Positions 1 to 5,652 of a stretch of DNA of 5,652 nt are shown in pieces. The notes under the pieces were generated by a model. That model made no database searches, had not been told where the DNA came from, and saw only the letters and a program-made list of their open reading frames with translations. The DNA comes from Nitrococcus sp. GTDB taxonomy: Bacteria; Pseudomonadota; Gammaproteobacteria; Nitrococcales; Nitrococcaceae. Numbering within the stretch: position 1 is the first letter of the stretch; each line of letters starts with the position of its first letter. The translations under genes were made by a program, and so were the position numbers. Location: NCBI GenBank assembly GCA_030452365.1, contig JAKDMK010000178.1, forward strand, positions 1-5,652, read 5' to 3'.

Positions 1-33
1 TTCTGCGCGGAGCCGCCAGGCGGAGTCGCAGAA
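1..33. repeat. Imperfect palindrome at the left window edge
   Basis: TTCTGCG (1-7) is the exact reverse complement of CGCAGAA (27-33). The interior adds a short CCG/CGG stem (13-15 with 21-23). No T-run follows, so it does not look like an intrinsic terminator. It sits 12 bases before a second palindrome, and the pair suggests a dispersed intergenic repeat (REP-like). The repeat may continue left of the window, so its true boundary is unknown. Confidence 0.45.
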
Positions 34-45
34 TCTAGTCGCTGG

Positions 46-77
46 ATCCTGCGACGCCGCTTCGCTGCGCGCAGGAT
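46..77. repeat. Imperfect palindrome (REP-like) upstream of lpdA
   Basis: ATCCTGCG (46-53) pairs perfectly with CGCAGGAT (70-77). Inside, CGC (55-57) can pair with GCG (67-69) and GC (59-60) with GC (64-65) around a TTC loop, giving a long bulged hairpin. The flanks (CTGG before, GACGA after) resemble the layout of the common proteobacterial intergenic repeat with a TGGATTCCCGC...GCGGGAATGACG core; that comparison is from memory. There is no T-tract. It could stabilise or attenuate a transcript arriving from an upstream gene, which is inference. Confidence 0.5.
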
Positions 78-117
78 GACGAGGGGTGAGTAGTTGCATT
101 CGAGGTTCCCAGAATTT

Positions 118-125
118 GGGGAGAG
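118..125 (+). promoter_or_regulatory. Ribosome binding site of lpdA
   Basis: GGGGAGAG lies 8 bases before the ATG at 134, a normal Shine-Dalgarno position. It settles the start: an in-frame GTG at 86 would add 16 residues that do not belong to a lipoyl domain, and that GTG has a G-rich run directly against it with no spacer. No convincing -35/-10 pair is visible between 78 and 117, which fits lpdA being transcribed from further upstream. Confidence 0.65.
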
Positions 126-133
126 TGAAGTTG

Positions 134-1906
134 ATGGCAGAGCCAACGGAAGTTCGCATCCCGGACATCGGCGATTTCGACAACGTCGAGATCATCGAGG
201 TTCTGGTCAAACCCGGTGATCGCATCCAGCCCGAGGATTCCCTGATCACTCTGGAGAGCGATAAGGCTTCGATGGAAGTCCCTTCGCCCATTGCCGGCGT
301 GGTAAAGGACATCAAGGTGCAGATCGGCGATAAGGTTTCGCAAGGCGATTTGATCCTGACCGCCGAGGTCGCGAGCGAAACCACCGCAAAGCGGGATGCG
401 GGCACCGCGGCGCCGACGGACTCGGCCCCTGAACCACAAACCCGCAAGCCCACCGAGAGCGAAGCCGCGGCCGCAACACCGCGCGAGGTAGGATCGGTGG
501 ACTGCGACGTGCTGGTCATCGGTGCCGGTCCGGGCGGCTACAGTGCGGCTTTTCGTGCCGCCGACCTTGGCTTGAAGACCCTGCTGGTCGAAAGCTATGC
601 GGATCTCGGCGGGGTCTGCCTCAATGTCGGCTGCATTCCCTCGAAGGCACTGCTGCACGCGGCCAAGATCATTGAGGAGGCCGCGTTTTTCGGCGCTAAC
701 GGCATCGATTTCGGCAACCCGCGATTCGACTTGGAGAAACTGGTCGGTTGGAAGCAGAAAGTCGTCGGGCGGCTGACCAGTGGACTCAAGTCCCTTGCCA
801 AGCAACGCAACGTGACCGTGCTCCAGGGCAACGCCCGCTTCCTGGACAATCACCGGGTCGAGGTGGACTCGGGCAGCGACACGCGCACCTTGTCCTTTCG
901 CAACTGCATCATCGCGGCGGGTTCCAGACCGGTCGCGCCGCCCGGCTTCGACCTGTCGCACCCGCTCATCATGGATTCCACGGCTGCCCTTAAGCTCGAA
1001 ACGATACCGGCGCGTCTACTGGTGGTCGGCGGCGGCATCATCGGATTGGAGCTCGCCACGGTCTACCATGCGCTCGGTGCCGAAATCACCGTAGTGGAGC
1101 TACTCGATCGCCTGATGAACGGGGCTGATGCCGATGTCGTAAAGCCCCTGCGGCGGATCATCGACAAGCGTTACCAGAGAATCCACCTCAATACCAAGGT
1201 CGTGAAAATCGAGCCGCGGGCGGATTCGGTCAAGGTGACCCTGCAGGGTGAAGGTGCCCCCGCCGAGGCAAGCTTCGATCGGGTGCTGGTGGCCACCGGG
1301 CGCCATCCTAACAGCGATCGATTGAACCTCGAGGCAACCGATGTGCAGGTGAACGAACAGCGTTGTATCGTGGTGGACGAGCAGATGCGCACCAGCGTGC
1401 CTGGCATTTACGCCATTGGCGATATCGTGGGCGAGCCCATGCTGGCGCACAAGGCGACGCACGAGGGCAAAGTGGCCGCGGAGGTCTGTGCGGGCGAGAA
1501 AAGCGCCTTCGATGCCCGGGTCATCCCGGCAGTGGCGTACACGGATCCTGAGGTGGCCTGGGTGGGCGTGACCGAGGAGCAAGCCAAAGCGCAGGCGCTG
1601 GATTATCAGGTGGGCACATTCCCTTGGGCTGCCAATGGCCGCTCGTTAACCTTGGGCCGCGACGAGGGTCTGACCAAGCTCATCTTCGACGGCCGCAGCG
1701 AGCGCGTCATCGGCGGCGCCTTGGTCGGACCCAACGCGGGCGATCTGGTCGCGGAGATTGCGCTCGCCATCGAGATGGGCGCGGATTGCCATGATATCGG
1801 CCTCACGATACACCCGCATCCGACCTTGTCGGAGACGGTTGCGATGGCAGCGGAGGCCGCCGCAGGAACCCTGACCGATCTCTATATGCCAAAACGTGGG
1901 CGCTAG
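134..1906 (+). CDS. lpdA: Dihydrolipoamide dehydrogenase (E3) with N-terminal lipoyl domain
   Basis: This is the E3 subunit of a 2-oxo acid dehydrogenase complex, probably pyruvate dehydrogenase. It re-oxidises dihydrolipoamide with FAD and NAD+ in the cytoplasm. The protein is 590 aa; simple E3 enzymes have about 470. Residues 1-80 form a lipoyl domain with the lipoylation site Lys44 in ESDKASMEV. Residues 81-118 are an Ala/Pro/Glu-rich flexible linker. The E3 module then shows the FAD-binding GAGPGG (130-135), the redox-active disulfide Cys162/Cys167 in GGVCLNVGC, the NAD-binding GGGIIG (299-304), the second FAD motif around Gly429-Asp430, and the C-terminal catalytic pair His562/Glu567 in HPTLSE. 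All key residues are present. The architecture matches the lipoyl-E3 fusions of Neisseria (P64k) and Ralstonia PdhL, which are usually encoded after aceE and aceF; that upstream context is outside the window. The gene converges on the DUF1451 gene with a 31-base gap. Confidence 0.96.
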   Translation: MAEPTEVRIPDIGDFDNVEIIEVLVKPGDRIQPEDSLITLESDKASMEVPSPIAGVVKDIKVQIGDKVSQGDLILTAEVASETTAKRDAGTAAPTDSAPEPQTRKPTESEAAAATPREVGSVDCDVLVIGAGPGGYSAAFRAADLGLKTLLVESYADLGGVCLNVGCIPSKALLHAAKIIEEAAFFGANGIDFGNPRFDLEKLVGWKQKVVGRLTSGLKSLAKQRNVTVLQGNARFLDNHRVEVDSGSDTRTLSFRNCIIAAGSRPVAPPGFDLSHPLIMDSTAALKLETIPARLLVVGGGIIGLELATVYHALGAEITVVELLDRLMNGADADVVKPLRRIIDKRYQRIHLNTKVVKIEPRADSVKVTLQGEGAPAEASFDRVLVATGRHPNSDRLNLEATDVQVNEQRCIVVDEQMRTSVPGIYAIGDIVGEPMLAHKATHEGKVAAEVCAGEKSAFDARVIPAVAYTDPEVAWVGVTEEQAKAQALDYQVGTFPWAANGRSLTLGRDEGLTKLIFDGRSERVIGGALVGPNAGDLVAEIALAIEMGADCHDIGLTIHPHPTLSETVAMAAEAAAGTLTDLYMPKRGR

Positions 1907-1937
1907 GCGCGGCGGCGTGAGCGACCCCGTCTCTCTC

Positions 1938-2456
1938 CTATTCGCGTGCCGGTGCGCGCCGGTAGACCGAGCCGCCACACCGCGGGCACGCAAGGATGCA
2001 CCCGGCTTGTGTGAAGTGGCTGATCTCGCCGCAGTCGTTACAGCTCAAGCTGCCCGGTCCGGCGATCTCGCCGCTGTAATACTTCGGCGTTTGCTGCTGC
2101 AGCTCGTGTTGCTGCAGTTCTTGTTGCAATGCCAGCCATTCGAGACGAGTCTTATCGGCGACCGAGGAGAAGCGATCCCAGATCCAGTTCTCGACTAGCT
2201 GCAGATCCATGCGCAGCCAGCCCCTGAGATCCTCATCAGTCGTCGCGGAGTAGCGTGCGGCGTCTTCGACATCCCGCTGCAGGAAGCCGCCTACGCGCTC
2301 GGCCTCCTCGCGCGTGAGCTCGCCGAGCTCGACCGTTCGCTCCTTCACCGTATCGAGCGCTTCGCGCAGTCCCGCGTGTTCCATGGCGCTGCGCAGGCGG
2401 TCGAGCATTCGCTCATAGGCGTGGACGTGGTGGTGATCGCGATTGCGCTCAGTCAT
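1938..2456 (-). CDS. YbeL-like zinc-ribbon protein (DUF1451 family)
   Basis: A 172-residue soluble protein of unknown function. The order of parts fits the DUF1451 family (E. coli YbeL, about 160 aa): a helical, charged N-terminal part, the KERTVELGELTREE stretch near residue 50, ADKTRLEW (100-107), then YYSGEIAGPGSL and a C-terminal zinc ribbon with Cys139-x2-Cys142 and Cys157-x2-Cys160. A fifth cysteine, Cys153, lies inside the ribbon. Two features look local to this protein: a His-rich N-terminus (HHHVH, residues 8-12) and a Gln-rich run at 111-122 that makes the linker about six residues longer than in YbeL. There is no signal peptide or membrane segment. The start at 2456 is chosen because GAGGA lies 6 bases upstream and because the longer in-frame extension looks non-coding. 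It is divergent from leuS, as I recall for ybeL in E. coli. Family assignment is fairly sure; the function is not known. Confidence 0.88.
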   Translation of the reverse strand: MTERNRDHHHVHAYERMLDRLRSAMEHAGLREALDTVKERTVELGELTREEAERVGGFLQRDVEDAARYSATTDEDLRGWLRMDLQLVENWIWDRFSSVADKTRLEWLALQQELQQHELQQQTPKYYSGEIAGPGSLSCNDCGEISHFTQAGCILACPRCGGSVYRRAPARE

Positions 2457-2462
2457 GGTCGT

Positions 2463-2467
2463 TCCTC
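2463..2467 (-). promoter_or_regulatory. Ribosome binding site of the DUF1451 gene
   Basis: Read on the minus strand, GAGGA lies 6 bases before the ATG at 2456. This decides for the 172-residue protein against an upstream in-frame start near 2597, which would add 47 residues rich in Arg, Pro and Leu with no family resemblance. Confidence 0.6.
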
Positions 2468-2484
2468 GTTGGGCTGTTTGCTTT

Positions 2485-2513
2485 ATTCTGCGCCCGGGCG
2501 CCGGTTTCACCAA
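2485..2513 (-). promoter_or_regulatory. Candidate sigma70-type promoter for the DUF1451 gene
   Basis: On the minus strand, TTGGTG (2513-2508) as -35 is followed after exactly 17 bases by CAGAAT (2490-2485) as -10. The matches to consensus are weak (3/6 and 4/6). It would give a leader of only about 20 bases before the ATG at 2456. An AT-rich patch at about 2537-2545 (TACTAATATTT on the plus strand), with TTGCCA behind it on the minus strand, is a competing possibility. Confidence 0.25.
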
Positions 2514-2607
2514 GGCGCGCGCGAGTGGCAGAACTACTAATATTTGCAGAAGCGTTGGCAACCCGGGGCGGTGCGCTGTCGCGCGGGAAACTCCCATGCC
2601 TAGTAGG

Positions 2608-2637
2608 ATCGCGTGGGAGCGGCGCCCTCGCCGCGAT
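2608..2637. repeat. REP-like palindrome (GTGGGAGCGGC...GCCGCGATT type)
   Basis: GCGGC (2619-2623) pairs with GCCGC (2630-2634) around a 6-base loop. Alternatively ATCGCG (2608-2613) pairs with CGCGAT (2632-2637), so two mutually exclusive hairpins are possible. The string GTGGGAGCGGC...GCCGCGATT strongly resembles the dispersed palindromes of Pseudomonas and Xanthomonadaceae genomes; that resemblance is from memory. No T-run follows, so a terminator role is unlikely. Confidence 0.55.
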
Positions 2638-2652
2638 TCCCCGTTGCTGTAG

Positions 2653-2683
2653 GGCGCATTAGGCCGATAGGCCGTAATGCGCC
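2653..2683. repeat. Strong palindromic hairpin, 13 paired bases
   Basis: GGCGCATTA (2653-2661) is a perfect reverse complement of TAATGCGCC (2675-2683). The stem continues with GGCC (2662-2665) and GGCC (2670-2673) closed by a GATA loop, leaving one bulged G at 2674. It starts 15 bases after the neighbouring palindrome. Elements of the form TAGGGCGCATTA...TAATGCGCC are widespread intergenic repeats in proteobacteria, as far as I recall. A run of only three T's follows well downstream, so this is more likely a repeat than an intrinsic terminator. Confidence 0.6.
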
Positions 2684-2717
2684 GAATGTTCTGGGCTGCT
2701 TTCGATCGCTATCGCGG

Positions 2718-2774
2718 GATTCTCAAGCAAGCGCCGTCTGCCAATGCTGCGCGACTTGGCGCAAGTGGAGAATC
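2718..2774. repeat. Wide inverted repeat with internal pairing
   Basis: GATTCTC (2718-2724) is the exact reverse complement of GAGAATC (2768-2774), 43 bases apart. Between them GCGCC (2731-2735) can pair with GGCGC (2758-2762), or GCCAA (2740-2744) with TTGGC (2756-2760). These nested pairs could form a branched structure in the leuS leader or be chance in GC-rich DNA. No known RNA family is recognised. Confidence 0.25.
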
Positions 2775-2813
2775 ATGCGGCGCTACGCGGGCTGCGACAC
2801 GGCACACTGACAA

Positions 2814-2842
2814 TTGACGCTCCATCCGGCCGGTGGTGCAAA
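2814..2842 (+). promoter_or_regulatory. Candidate sigma70-type promoter for leuS
   Basis: TTGACG (2814-2819) matches the -35 consensus at 5 of 6 positions. After 17 bases comes TGCAAA (2837-2842), a poor -10 with 3 of 6 matches. The leader from there to the ATG at 2946 would be about 100 bases. This is the best-placed -35 upstream of leuS, but the -10 is weak. Confidence 0.3.
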
Positions 2843-2937
2843 GCCGTGGCGCTACGGTATCCTTGCCGTTTGCCGCCGGGATGCACCGGCATTCGGCGGC
2901 TGTGCTTAGCCATCAGCGCTTGATCAGGGGATGCAGC

Positions 2938-2942
2938 GAAGG
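2938..2942 (+). promoter_or_regulatory. Likely ribosome binding site of leuS
   Basis: GAAGG lies only 3 bases before the ATG at 2946, a short spacing. The stronger-looking AGGGG (2926-2930) touches the alternative ATG at 2931 directly and so cannot serve it; relative to 2946 it is 15 bases away. Neither start has an ideal site, so 2946 rests mainly on protein similarity. Confidence 0.35.
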
Positions 2943-2945
2943 CCA

Positions 2946-5534
2946 ATGGACGAGATCTACCAGCCGGAGAAGATCGAACGCGATGCCCAGCGATTCTGGG
3001 AGGCGAGCGAAACCTTCCGCGCAACGGAGGACCCGGATCGGCAGAGCTATTATTGTCTGTCCATGTTCCCGTATCCCAGCGGCAAGCTGCATATGGGGCA
3101 CGTGCGCAACTACACCATCGGTGATGTCATCGCGCGCTACCAACGCATGCTCGGGCGCAACGTCCTGCAGCCCATGGGCTGGGATGCCTTCGGATTGCCG
3201 GCCGAGAACGCCGCGATTCAGAATCGGGTGCCACCGGCCCAATGGACTCGACAGAACATTGCCTACATGCGCGGGCAACTCAAGCGGCTTGGCTTTGGCT
3301 ATGACTGGAAGCGCGAGATTGCCACCTGCGAGCCGTCCTACTACCGCTGGGAGCAGTGGCTGTTCACGCGGCTGTTTCGCAAGGGTCTGGTCTATAAGAA
3401 GACAGCCACCGTCAACTGGGATCCCGTCGATCAGACGGTGCTCGCCAACGAGCAGGTGGTCGATGGCAAAGGCTGGCGCTCGGGTGCCCCCGTGCAACGC
3501 CGCGCCATTGCGCAGTGGTTCCTTAGAATCACCGCTTACGCCGATGAGCTGCTGGCGGCATTGGATGAGCTTCCAGGATGGCCCGAACAGGTCAAGACCA
3601 TGCAGCGCAACTGGATCGGCCGCTCCGAGGGGGTCGAGATCGATTTTGCCGTGCCGGGGCGCGGGGAGCCGCTCAAGGTCTTCACCACGCGAGCGGATAC
3701 GCTCTTCGGGGTGACTTATATGGCGCTCGCCGCCGAGCACCCACTGGCGGCCGTGGCTGCACGGAGCAATCCTGAGCTCGCGGCCTTCATCGAGCGCTGT
3801 AAGTCGAGCCCGGTGTCCGAGGCGGCCCTGGCCACCGCGGAGAAAGTGGGTCTTGACACGGGTCTGCGCGCGCTGCACCCGCTCACGCGAGAGTCCGTAC
3901 CGATTTGGGTGGCCAACTTCGTGTTGATGGAGTATGGCTCAGGCGCGGTTATGGCGGTGCCGGGTCATGATCAGCGCGACTGGGATTTCGCCATGGCCTA
4001 CGATCTGCCCATACGCGCGGTGATCAACCCCGCCGATGGCGGCACAATCGACCTCGCGCGCGCGGCCTACGTGGACAAGGGTATCCTGGTGAATTCCGGC
4101 GAATTCTCCGGGCTCAGCTCGCAACAAGCCAGTAGCGCCATTGCCGAGCGCCTCGAGTCCATGGGTTGCGGCAAACGTCGGATCACCTATCGGCTGCGCG
4201 ATTGGGGTATCTCCCGGCAACGCTACTGGGGGGCGCCGATTCCTATGCTGCAATGCGCGCGCTGCGGCGATGTGCCGGTCCCCGACGAGGACTTGCCCGT
4301 GGTGCTGCCGGAGAATGTGGCGTTCGAGGGTGCCGGCTCACCGCTGCAGCGACTGCCCGCGTTCTACCAGGCGATTTGTCCCGACTGCGCAGGCGAGGCG
4401 CGGCGTGAGACCGATACCTTCGATACCTTCATGGAGTCGTCGTGGTATTACGCGCGCTTTACCTGCGCGGATAACGCCAGCGCCATGCTCGACTCGCGCG
4501 CCGCCTACTGGACGCCGGTGAGCCAGTATATCGGCGGTATCGAGCATGCCATTTTGCACCTGCTTTATGCGCGCTTCTATCATAAGCTCCTGCGTGACGA
4601 GGGCCTGCTCGAATCGGACGAGCCGTTCACCCATCTGCTGACACAGGGAATGGTGCTGAACAGCATTTTTTTCCGCCGCACAGCCGCGGGGGGCATCGCC
4701 TACTATAGCCCCGGCGAGGTCGAGCTGCGCCACGATGAACGTGGCCAGAACGCCGCCGCTGTGCTCAAAAGTGACGGCCAGCCGGTGCAATGCGCCGGCA
4801 TGGGCACCATGTCCAAGTCCAAGAATAACGGCGTCGATCCACAAGCCCTGGTAGAGCGCTTCGGCGCCGATACGGTGCGGCTATTCATCCTATTCGCGGC
4901 GCCGCCCGAGCAGGCGTTGGAGTGGTCCGATAGCGCGGTGGAGGGTGCCTATCGCTTTCTCAGGCGGCTGTGGAATTTGGTTTTGGCTCATGTCGCCGGC
5001 GGGCCCGCGCCGGCACTGCAGCCGAGCCTGCTGACCCCGTCGCAGCAAGCTATGCGGCGCAAGATCCATGAGACGATTCAGAAGGCTAGCGACGATGTTG
5101 GCAGACGGTTCACCTTCAATACGGCCATCGCAGCGGTCATGGAGCTTGCCAATGCCTTGGGCCGCTTCGACGATGCGAGCGAGCAGGGACGCGCGCTGCA
5201 GCAAGAGGGCTTGGATGCCATCGTGCTGATACTGGCGCCGATGGTGCCGCATATTGCACATCGGCTATGGCAGGAGCTGGGGCACTGCGCTGCGGTCGTC
5301 GACACGGCTTGGCCGGTGGCCGATGAGGCTGCGTTGCAACGCGACGTCATCGATCTGGTGGTGCAAGTCAACGGCAAGCGGCGTAGCCGCATTCAGGTGG
5401 CCGTCGATGCCGGGCAGGAAATCATCCGCGAGGCGGCTTTGCACGACGATAATGTGCGTCGTTTTACCGACGGCAAGCACATCGAGCGCGTCATCGTCGT
5501 GCCCAATCGGTTGGTGAACGTGGTCGCCCGATGA
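2946..5534 (+). CDS. leuS: Leucyl-tRNA synthetase
   Basis: A class I aminoacyl-tRNA synthetase that charges tRNA-Leu with leucine using ATP in the cytoplasm and hydrolyses mischarged tRNA. The protein is 862 aa, close to the E. coli enzyme (860). It shows HMGH (49-52) for ATP binding and [11 protein letters not shown] in the catalytic core. The CP1 editing domain spans about 225-415, with the threonine-rich TTRADT (247-252, editing Thr252) and HDQRD (341-345, editing Asp345). It is followed by YRLRDWG (415-421), a four-cysteine zinc module (Cys437, 440, 478, 481), ESSWYY (497-502) and the second ATP motif TMSKS (621-625). A helical anticodon-binding region and a small C-terminal domain (about 795-862) complete it. 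The start at 2946 (MDEIYQP) lines up with E. coli MQEQYRP; an ATG at 2931 would add five residues. Oddities are Ala at 250 where Pro is usual and Thr621 in place of the first Lys of KMSKS. The reading frame is intact. Confidence 0.98.
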   Translation: MDEIYQPEKIERDAQRFWEASETFRATEDPDRQSYYCLSMFPYPSGKLHMGHVRNYTIGDVIARYQRMLGRNVLQPMGWDAFGLPAENAAIQNRVPPAQWTRQNIAYMRGQLKRLGFGYDWKREIATCEPSYYRWEQWLFTRLFRKGLVYKKTATVNWDPVDQTVLANEQVVDGKGWRSGAPVQRRAIAQWFLRITAYADELLAALDELPGWPEQVKTMQRNWIGRSEGVEIDFAVPGRGEPLKVFTTRADTLFGVTYMALAAEHPLAAVAARSNPELAAFIERCKSSPVSEAALATAEKVGLDTGLRALHPLTRESVPIWVANFVLMEYGSGAVMAVPGHDQRDWDFAMAYDLPIRAVINPADGGTIDLARAAYVDKGILVNSGEFSGLSSQQASSAIAERLESMGCGKRRITYRLRDWGISRQRYWGAPIPMLQCARCGDVPVPDEDLPVVLPENVAFEGAGSPLQRLPAFYQAICPDCAGEARRETDTFDTFMESSWYYARFTCADNASAMLDSRAAYWTPVSQYIGGIEHAILHLLYARFYHKLLRDEGLLESDEPFTHLLTQGMVLNSIFFRRTAAGGIAYYSPGEVELRHDERGQNAAAVLKSDGQPVQCAGMGTMSKSKNNGVDPQALVERFGADTVRLFILFAAPPEQALEWSDSAVEGAYRFLRRLWNLVLAHVAGGPAPALQPSLLTPSQQAMRRKIHETIQKASDDVGRRFTFNTAIAAVMELANALGRFDDASEQGRALQQEGLDAIVLILAPMVPHIAHRLWQELGHCAAVVDTAWPVADEAALQRDVIDLVVQVNGKRRSRIQVAVDAGQEIIREAALHDDNVRRFTDGKHIERVIVVPNRLVNVVAR

Positions 5535-5611
5535 GCCGGCGGGCGCAATACGGCTCGCTGATGTTTGCACAAGCGTTGTCCGTTCGGGTCGGTGCGCTCT
5601 GGCGGGGCCGT

Positions 5612-5631
5612 CGGCGGCAAGGATGCCGCCG
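5612..5631. repeat. GC-rich palindrome downstream of leuS
   Basis: CGGCGGC (5612-5618) pairs perfectly with GCCGCCG (5625-5631) around AAGGAT. The following GTCGAGCCTACAGGGAGGTA reads like the arm of a dispersed intergenic repeat I have seen in gammaproteobacteria, though I cannot name it. No T-run follows before the window ends, so it is not a clear leuS terminator. The element may continue beyond the right edge. Confidence 0.45.
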
Positions 5632-5652
5632 TCGAGCCTACAGGGAGGTATT

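Larger units (their letters stand above)
2457..2945. other. Non-coding region between two divergent genes
   Basis: This 489-base stretch separates the start of the DUF1451 gene from that of leuS. It should carry both promoters. It contains two palindromic repeats (2608-2637 and 2653-2683), a wider inverted repeat (2718-2774), and an 11-codon reading frame at 2775-2810 preceded by GGAG. Open frames on both strands here are short or have atypical, Arg-rich composition and match no family I recognise. I see no tRNA, no T-box-like element and no leucine-codon leader peptide. Confidence 0.6.

Noticed and set aside
86..133. GTG at 86 as the lpdA start
   Set aside because: It adds 16 residues ahead of the lipoyl domain and has a G-run directly against it, whereas ATG 134 has GGGGAGAG at a proper distance.
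35..961. 308-codon open frame on the minus strand across the lpdA start
   Set aside because: It lies opposite the lipoyl and FAD domains of a clearly real gene. Its composition is that of an antisense shadow in GC-rich DNA, and it runs into the palindromic region.
1856..1916. GCCGCCGC (1856-1863) and GCGGCGGC (1909-1916) as a terminator at the lpdA/DUF1451 junction
   Set aside because: The arms are 45 bases apart and low in complexity, and no T-run follows. The 31-base convergent gap shows no clear intrinsic terminator on either strand.
2775..2930. Leucine-dependent leader peptide or T-box for leuS
   Set aside because: The only short frame with a ribosome site (2775-2810) has no leucine codons, and no T-box-like conserved strings or terminator/antiterminator pair are visible.
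2833..3714. 293-codon plus-strand frame overlapping the leuS start in another phase
   Set aside because: The translation is rich in Arg, Ser and Pro with no family features, and it overlaps the verified leuS frame for most of its length.
2913..3878. 321-codon open frame on the minus strand opposite leuS
   Set aside because: Antisense to conserved LeuRS core and editing motifs, with no recognisable domain. Long antisense frames are expected at this base composition.
5561..5652. Open frame from ATG 5561 to the window edge, possibly a partial gene after leuS
   Set aside because: It has no Shine-Dalgarno sequence, the peptide is Arg-rich and lacks a lipoprotein signal, and it reads through a palindrome.

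Overview
This GC-rich window reads as ordinary chromosome from a proteobacterium, most likely a gammaproteobacterium. Two things point there. The LeuRS and the zinc-ribbon protein resemble, from memory, those of Escherichia and Pseudomonas. The pair 'YbeL-like gene divergent from leuS' is also the arrangement I recall in E. coli. No species can be named, and I see no mobile element, phage gene, CRISPR array or RNA gene.

Layout: bases 1-77 hold two adjacent imperfect palindromes of the dispersed intergenic type. Bases 134-1906 (+) encode a dihydrolipoamide dehydrogenase (E3) with a lipoyl domain fused to its N-terminus, as in the pyruvate dehydrogenase E3 of Neisseria and Ralstonia. Bases 1938-2456 (-) encode a YbeL/DUF1451-type zinc-ribbon protein of unknown function, convergent with lpdA across a 31-base gap. 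Bases 2457-2945 are non-coding. They carry two palindromic repeats close together, a wider inverted repeat, and weak promoter candidates for the two divergent genes. Bases 2946-5534 (+) encode a complete leucyl-tRNA synthetase (862 aa). The tail, 5535-5652, holds a GC-rich palindrome and no recognisable gene.

The genes do not form one pathway. E3 re-oxidises dihydrolipoamide on 2-oxo acid dehydrogenase complexes, LeuRS charges and proofreads tRNA-Leu, and the DUF1451 protein has no established role. The points most worth a second look are the palindromic repeats at all three gene borders (upstream of lpdA, between the divergent genes, downstream of leuS), two small deviations in LeuRS signature motifs, and the His- and Gln-rich stretches of the DUF1451 protein. 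I found no evidence for a previously undescribed system here.
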